Of a DNA stretch of 64,000 nucleotides, positions 57,766 through 64,000 are shown in pieces; position 1 is the first letter of the stretch, and each line of letters starts with the position of its first letter. Source of the stretch: Proteles cristata cristata (taxonomy: Eukaryota; Chordata; Mammalia; Carnivora; Hyaenidae); the NCBI GenBank assembly GCA_017311185.1, contig JAESUZ010002684.1, forward strand, positions 868,001 to 932,000, given 5' to 3'. The notes under the pieces were generated by a model, which saw only the letters and a list, made by a program, of their open reading frames with translations, did not search any database and was not told where the DNA came from. The translations under genes and the position numbers were made by a program.

Positions 57766-57862
57766 GCCTATATCCCTATCAATATGCTGGCTCTCAGGAG
57801 TAGGACCCATTTATTGAATATGTGGTATTTGCAAGGCCAGTATTAAGAATGTTGCATATATG

Positions 57863-57889
57863 ATCTCTCTCTCACACACACAGACACAT

Positions 57890-57961
<72 letters not shown>
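57863..57961. repeat. Compound (CT)n(CA)n microsatellite
   Basis: Short CT/CA block, an acatgatc spacer, then about 17 CT units followed directly by about 17 CA units. The frames at 57811-58133 with SLSLSL and HTHTHT runs are readings of it. Confidence 0.97.
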
Positions 57962-57965
<4 letters not shown>

Positions 57966-58776
57966 ACCTTGAGAAGGAAAGGGGCTCTCGATGGACAGGA
58001 CTTAGAATTTTTCGCAGTTTCCGAAGTGAGCAGAGTGGTGTCACGATCCCAGTTTACTTCCCTGCCTCTTCTCTGGACACATTGGAAAGAAGGCCCTAGG
58101 AAATTCTATCAGAGGACAAATGTGTGGTATTAGCCAGAGATACACAAGGATTCCTTCCCAACACAGACTATCAAACCAAAAGTATCCCAGAGGAAATTGC
58201 TTTTTTCCTTGTTTATGAGCCCCAATCCCGATTTTCAGGATCTTGTGGTCCAGCCCCTCACATTCGTCTTAATATTTCACTCAGGAGGCCTTTTGGGTTT
58301 GGGATCATTAGATTATTGGTGGCTTAAGCCAGCCCAGTGGAGCTCCCTGTGTGTGTCCATGTACAGACATGCACATGCAGACTTTGTGCCCTCAGAACGT
58401 ATTGAGAACCATTCCCTAAAGTATTGGGACAAAATCACATTAGAAAATGGCTGCATTATGCGTAAGGTGAGCTAAACCTTTGAACATTTAATAAAAAGCT
58501 CTATGCTTGTGAGTCAGCTTCCCCTATTGTGAATTTGAGGGCATTTAACGGCTGAAGAATGAAATAATTTTAGGGGAAAATATTGGCTTTCCCATCCAAT
58601 AATTCAATTTATGGCTGAGTCCCTTGAAATAAATCACTTAAAGCTTTATTATAGCGGGAATTAGGATGGAAACTCACGATCGTTTCAAGTATTTCCCTTT
58701 TTTCTTCAGTGATAGCAGCATTTTGTCACGTACTTTCTGTGGTATATAGCACCCAACAATTGAAGAGTTTTTTAAA
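57962..58776. other. Unique non-coding stretch
   Basis: No recognised repeat. 58490-58720 is repeat-free AT-rich text that might be constrained. Confidence 0.35.
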
Positions 58777-58988
58777 CTATTTTTTAATGTTTTTATATTT
58801 ATTTTTGAGAGAGACAGCACGAGCAGGAGAGCATCAGAGAAAGAGGGGGGATACAGAATGAGAAGTAGGCTCTAGACAGAGCTAGCCATCAGCACAGAGC
58901 CCGATGTGGGGCTCGAACCCACGAACTGTGAGATCATGACCTGAGCCAAAGTCAGACACTTAACCGACTGAGCCACCCAGGCAGCCCC
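58777..58988 (-). mobile_element. SINEC, full length
   Basis: B box intact (gggctcgaaccc). Head ends cacccaggcagcccc. Only a short caatt is shared by the flanks. Confidence 0.94.
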
Positions 58989-59819
58989 AATTCCATGTTT
59001 TGAAGTACCTGCCAAATATAATGGAAACTTCTGGATCTTGATCAGAAATCGATTTCTCTCAAAGACTTCCTTCCTAGAAGGTCCAGAGTGCTGACAGTAT
59101 TCACTGTTACAAGATCTAACCTATAACCCTGTCTCAACCAGTTTCAAACTATGGAAGCCAGAGCACAAGAGCTAATCTCATTCCACATAAATTGGCAGGG
59201 GGGGAGGAGGGGGGCAGATGTGCTACAGGATTGTTAAGAGGAAGCATGAGATAATGCTGTGGAGAGATCGGTACAGGGCCAGGCAGATGCAGGCTCCCAA
59301 GAAGTGTGAGGGTGTAAGAAGGCGGGTGACAGATGGCCCTTTGAAGTTACAGAGGCTCCTATCAATTTGCTGCACCTTCTGGCCATGACCTATGGGTCTC
59401 TGTCCTTACCAGTACTTTGGCCATTGCTTTGAAGAAGGTCAGAACTCCTCAGAATTCAAAGAATAGCTTTGAGAAAGGATCCCGCTCTTAGAACTCAGGC
59501 TTCCAATGACAGATACTTCATAAAGACACACCGCTAGTGAATTCTAAAGAAGGTCTGTTTTTCAGAGTTTCACAGATAATGTCACTCGCAAGAAACTAGT
59601 AAACTTAACCCTAGTGTTGCCATTGAGAATCACACTGCACGGTTTCCCAGACCTTGGTCACTCACCACCACCTTCTTAAATTAGGTACCAGTATTTATTT
59701 AGTATTTTTTCTTAACATACCTTTACTTTTAACCCTAATTTGTTTATAAATAAATGCATTTCTAGCACCGACAGAAAACCAATATCGATTGCTATAGGGA
59801 AGTTTACAAAAGGAATACA
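58989..59819. other. Unique non-coding stretch
   Basis: Contains a small G-rich run near 59196-59216. Otherwise nothing recognised. Confidence 0.4.
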
Positions 59820-60040
59820 GGGGTGCCTGAGCGGCTCAGTCAGTTAAGCGTCCGACTCTTGGTTTCAGCTCAAGTCATGATTTCACAGTTTCATGGGTTT
59901 GAGCCCCTCATTGGGCTCTGTGCCGGCAGCATGGAGCCTGCTTGGGATTCTCTCTCTCCCCCTTTCTCTCTGCCCCTTCCCTATTCATGCTGCTTCAAAA
60001 ATAAATACACTTAAAAAATTAAAAAATAAATTAAAAAATA
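59820..60040 (+). mobile_element. SINEC, older subfamily
   Basis: Older markers 'gactcttggtttcagctc', 'gcatggagcctgcttggg' and 'attctctctctcccc'. Long A/T tail. Confidence 0.93.
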
Positions 60041-60281
60041 AAACAAGTCCTAAAAAAAAAATTGTTCATGTTCCAACTGAAATCATCTGACACATTCCCA
60101 GGTGACACTTTTTCCACCTTTGGGAAATGGTGGAAACCCACAGTATTTTATTGCAGTACTTCTCACAGATTTGATCATAAAAGCTTCTCACCTGAATTTC
60201 AGATTCCTGCCATCTTTTCACCGGAAGTACCCATAAGGCTCATTGTATCATTCAGCCCTTTGTTTTAAAGTTGAGGAGCAG

Positions 60282-60480
60282 AGACTCCTGGGAGGCTCAG
60301 GGTGTTGAGCTTCTGACTCTTGCTTTGGACTCAGCTCATCATCCCAGGGTCATGGGATTGAGTCCCACATTGGACTCCATTCTGGGCATGAAGCCTACCT
60401 GGGATTCTCTCTCCTCCTCTCTCTGCCCCTCTCCCACTTTCTCTCTCTCTCTCTCTCTCAAAAAAGAAAAATAACAATAA
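60282..60480 (+). mobile_element. SINEC, older subfamily, diverged
   Basis: 16-bp duplication with one mismatch (taaagttgaggagcag at 60266-60281, taaagttgaggaacag at 60481-60496). Body 'gactcttgctttggactcag..catgaagcctacctgggattctct'. Head reduced to gactcctgggaggctcag. Confidence 0.92.
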
Positions 60481-60496
60481 TAAAGTTGAGGAACAG

Positions 60497-62848
60497 GCGG
60501 GACACAAAATTGCTAGAAGCAATGTGAAATACCCTGCTTCAGAGAAGGCACAAGAAAAAATTAGTCACCAGGAATTTATGGGCAAAACCCACCATTGCTT
60601 CTGTGAATACCATAAAAATATAAAGCCAGTCAGAGAATTGTTGGGATCAATAAAGCAATGGATTGTAAGCCATGACAGGACCGAGCCTTCTACACATTGT
60701 TCTCAAAGAAGAGTTAATGAGACAGACACAGCTCATATCCATTATTTCCTCCTTCCCCCTATGCTGTTTGAGGTGTGTGGTTGTCTCAGATTGATACCTC
60801 TCCTTATATTTGGTCAAATTATTTTTCGATTTAGTGCCCTCCTGATGGTCATGAAAACTAGAGCTGTACCAGTGTATATGGCCCCAAATACAGTACCCAG
60901 TATCTCTTTGTTAGAAGAAACTTGGGAAATATTACCCATTGATTTTTTTAAATTCTCCTTTCAAAGGAATCCTCACTCACTCTTAGATTAGAAACATAGC
61001 GAAGCCCTGTGTGAAACACATACTTGGCATTCACCTTCCTCCCCAGAAAGAAAGCAACCGGGTTCACTTTCCGTCTTCCTTTGCCTCTGACAGGCCCTAT
61101 GAGTACAAGGTCATGGTTTGAGTCCTTTATGCTTTCCTTATGCTGGCCTTCTAGAAACTGTGAGGTAGAAGAGCAGGAGGGGGACACAGTTAATTCACTA
61201 ATGATTAATCCACTTACCTTTGAATAATTTAGTGTCCCTCAACAAGAATTTGATAGCTCTTCCTTCTTTTGCCTGCAGAGTCTGTAATTTTGTATAAAAT
61301 GGTGGCTCAGGAGTCGCAGATGTGCCGAAACCATACAGGGAACATCTTCTTCCCTTCTCTTCCCCAGCTTTTTGGCTGAATCATGTGATGCTATCATTTT
61401 CCTAGATCAAAATGGCCAAAGATCAGCAATTTTGTCTACTTTCACATGTAGAAAGTGGGGAGAATATTCATCGCAGCCCTGGAGCCAACCCCTCTCAACA
61501 CGAGACCAGCAGCAAGTAGACATCGGTCGCCTGTCACACAAGGACCTATATTTAGATGCCATATCTAGTCCTTGGAGGCCGCACCATCTGATAAATGTTA
61601 AGTTACAAACCAGAATTAGCGAAGATGAGATCTAAGCTAGTCAGCCCTGTCTCTGGCTGGTCTGGTGCAGAGAATGAAGGAGAAAATAGTCAATATGACT
61701 GCTGCACGCTGGCTGACGGAGGAGGTTGAAGCACCAAGAAATATTGTTATGTGGAATTACAGCCTTCAGATGTGTTGCCAAGCTGTAGCCTCAGAAAACC
61801 AGAGTGGAGGGCTTTTGAACCTGGCAGACAGAGTTACTACTGCATTGACTACTCTAGGGAACACCAGTGGGTCATCTGGGGGACCAGGAGGTAAAGCCCA
61901 GACTCAAGGTTTGTTTATCCCAGGGTCACGACCCAAGGGAAAATTTTCAGGCATACAATATGGGAAACACTTGGGTCACAGAGATGCTACACCTGTAGCA
62001 AGACTTGCTTTGGATTGTTCTGGGATGAGAGTCACATTTTTCATGACTCAGCTATGTCTTACATAAGCATTTCTGATTTTTAAAAAAAGACGTATTTTTT
62101 TATTCTAATAGGAAACCACAGCTGCTTGGTTATAAAAATTCTATTTTTTCCCCGTACTTTCAACGTGACCCAATTGGAAAAGTAGAGTATTGTGATTTTT
62201 ATCACAGTGTTCGCATATCTCTATGCTTTACACTCATTCATATAATTCGATTCCTGAAGTTTCACGAGAAATAATGTACTTCATTTTCAATTGAAATGGT
62301 CCCAGGTACCTAGCCAAGGTGTGTTCTTGACTGGTCCTCACGTAAGTAAAGGAAGAGGGAGAAGGTGAGCAGTAAACCCTGAGGAATCTTATGTAAAAGA
62401 ATTGAAGGGCCAGTGAAACAAAACAAGATTTTAGTGGTAACCATGGCAACCTGCAATGGCTAAGGAAGAACATGTAGCTTTCAGGTCATTATTATTATTG
62501 TATTTCAGCGTTTATTGACCACCTGCATGGGATTGGGCTAATCAATTTTTTTCTGGGGAGGAACAGACAAACGGAGATGAGGTTTCCCTTTAGGGAAACC
62601 AGCCTGTTCTAAGAGCTTTTAATGAAGTTGGGACTGTCAGATGACAAAGAACAGTGAGTCCTCTCTGCTGCACCGTGGAGAAATTTTTAAAACTTAGAGA
62701 CCATGTCAGGGAAAGGACCATGCGGTGACATTTACGCCAGAGACATCTGACAGGTAACAAGATATATGATAAAATCAGTGATGTGGAATAAAAGAAGCTG
62801 AAGGTTAGGTTCAAGATTAATCGGGTTCTTGTTTGGGGAGACAGCCGA
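60497..62848. other. Long unique non-coding stretch
   Basis: 2.35 kb with no recognised repeat. Plus-strand frames of 155 codons (60524-60991) and 133 codons (61665-62066) occur, with no domain I recognise. A random 64-kb window of this composition could produce about one such frame, so I do not call genes. Confidence 0.35.

Positions 62849-62890
<42 letters not shown>
62849..62890. repeat. (TTA)n microsatellite
   Basis: About 14 perfect ATT/TTA units followed by a T run. Confidence 0.97.
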
Positions 62891-62894
<4 letters not shown>

Positions 62895-63417
62895 TTTTTT
62901 TGGTCAGCCATCTTCTCATGGGATCCCCAGGGCAGGATCTGTTTACTGTGGCAGCCTAATTAAGCCTCTGTTCTATCAAAAGAGAACCAGTGTTTCAATA
63001 CACCAACTTCGGAAATGCACTTATTTCTTCTTCATACCCAGATACAGGAGCAGAACTGTTATAAAGCAAAGACACAGCAGAACAAAAGAAAACGTGAAGG
63101 CTCATCTACCTTCCAGGGATGGGGCCATGTCTAGAGGGTGGGCAGGGCTGCAGAGCAGAGTGGCAGTGTTTAAGTCTGGCGTTTGTTGGGTTTGGTTGTT
63201 TGCCAAGTGAAAACTATTAGAATTATTAGCACTGCCTGAACACTTCCTCTTGGTCAGGATTGTTCAAACAAACCACCTGGGGGGTTTGCTGAAAAGGAGC
63301 ATTTTGATTTCAGTAGAGTCTTGTAGATTAACCAGAATCCGGTGGGACTCCAAATTCGGTCTTTCTAATTCCCACTTGATGCCTACGCTGATGATAACCA
63401 TATTTTGTTATGGTTAA

Positions 63418-63588
63418 ATGTTTTGTTACTTTTGAAGAGAGAGAGGCAGAGAGAGGAGGAGACAGAGGATCAGAAGCAGGCTCTGAGCTTTCAGGGCAGA
63501 GCCAGACATGGGGCTCAAACTCATGAACCGAGAGATCATGACCTGAGCTAAAGTTGGATGCTTAAATGACTGAGCCACCCAGGTGCCC
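63418..63588 (-). mobile_element. SINEC, shortened
   Basis: About 170 bp, lacking part of the body ('gcaggctctgagctttcagggcagag'). Head ends gagccacccaggtgccc. Confidence 0.92.
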
Positions 63589-63602
63589 AGATGACTATAC
63601 TT

Positions 63603-63819
63603 TAAATGTTTTTTTAATGTTTATTTATTATTTTTGAGAGAGAAAGTGAGTCAGCATGAGCAGGGGAAGCACAGAGAGGGAGGGAGACACAGAATCTGAA
63701 GCAGGCTCCAGGCTCCGAGCTGTCAGCACAGAGCCCGACATGGGGCTCTCAAAAACTGAAAACTCATGACCTGAGCTGAAGTCAGATGCTTAACTGACAG
63801 AGGCACCCAGGCACCCCCA
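63603..63819 (-). mobile_element. SINEC, full length
   Basis: 12-bp duplication with one mismatch (atgactatactt at 63591-63602, atgaccatactt at 63820-63831). The B-box segment is altered to 'ggctctcaaaaactgaaaactc'. Confidence 0.94.
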
Positions 63820-64000
63820 ATGACCATACTTGAAATTGTAAAGCTCAGCTTTGTGCCGTAGATCACCTGCGGAACTTGCAAACACCCTGTGATCAGGCCA
63901 TACCCACACACCAATGAGATCAGCATATCCAGAGGGCCATCTAGGAGTCTGGCCCCACCCGTGGATCAAGGATGGCTCACAGATATCTTGATTTGGCTTA

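Larger units (their letters stand above)
63240..63840 (+). mobile_element. Probable hAT-Charlie MITE interrupted by two SINEs
   Basis: Left part 'aaaccacctggggggtttgctg' and 'ctaattcccacttgatgcctacgctgatgataaccata' follow the MER5/MER20-group order (acctggggggcttgtt .. ctaacaagttcccaggtgatgctgatgctg). After the SINEs, 'gaccatacttgaaattgtaaag' resembles its end block. A similar stretch at 63858-63930 may be a second copy. Confidence 0.45.

Noticed and set aside
57811..58133. SLSLSL / HTHTHT repeat peptides
   Set aside because: Translations of the CT/CA compound microsatellite.
1095..63926. Many small predicted proteins sharing a motif like [31 protein letters not shown], as if a gene family
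   Set aside because: Every case maps onto a SINE read in the sense direction of the element (for example 1095-1340, 18557-18739, 38102-38323, 39479-39799, 49301-49567, 55881-56081). The shared motif is translated tRNA-derived SINE head, not a protein family.
1..64000. A prokaryotic-style defence, phage or secondary-metabolite system
   Set aside because: Repeat content, coding density and the absence of long frames show vertebrate nuclear DNA. No operon or ribosome-binding-site pattern exists.

Overview
This is nuclear DNA from a mammal of the order Carnivora, most likely a cat (Felidae). The strongest evidence is about 39 copies of a tRNA-Lys-derived SINE whose head reads like GGCGCCTGGGTGGCTCAGT. 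Its body contains CAGAGCCTGGAGCCTG, followed by a CT-rich stretch and an A-rich tail. This is the feliform Can-SINE (SINEC_Fc type), and the dog form was not seen. The window also holds L1, L2, MIR, MLT1 and hAT-Charlie remnants, which is normal for a placental mammal. I see no bacterial, phage or plasmid features.

I found no exon, promoter, CpG island, tRNA, rRNA or ncRNA gene that I can defend. The open reading frames are short. Those that look protein-like are antisense readings of SINEs, L1 ORF2 remnants, or low-complexity tracts. The window is best read as intergenic DNA or the interior of a large intron.

Layout. 0-12 kb: an MLT1 LTR remnant at the left edge, a SINE cluster at 4.5-5.7 kb with one SINE nested in another, and two TG microsatellites. 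12-23 kb: mostly single-copy DNA with an old antisense L1 (14.8-15.6 kb), a MIR split by an MLT1 LTR (15.6-16.4 kb), further MIR/L2 and three SINEs. 23-26.7 kb: a decayed sense L1 interrupted by three SINEs. 27-31 kb: mostly unique. 31-42.3 kb: dense SINEs (thirteen copies), an antisense L1 fragment and MER5A. 42-45.5 kb: unique DNA plus L2. 45.6-48.6 kb: a large polypyrimidine tract on an antisense L1 3' end, then a twin-primed (5'-inverted) L1 with a perfect 19-bp target-site duplication and an unexplained GC-rich filler at its 5' end. 49-64 kb: mostly unique DNA with nested, internally duplicated or interrupted SINEs, microsatellites, a G-rich tract and MIRs.

The main interest is retrotransposition history. 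The twin-primed L1 has a possible template-switch filler. Four SINEs share one diagnostic block and look like a young subfamily. There are three clear SINE-in-SINE insertions with recoverable target duplications. I found no novel gene system.
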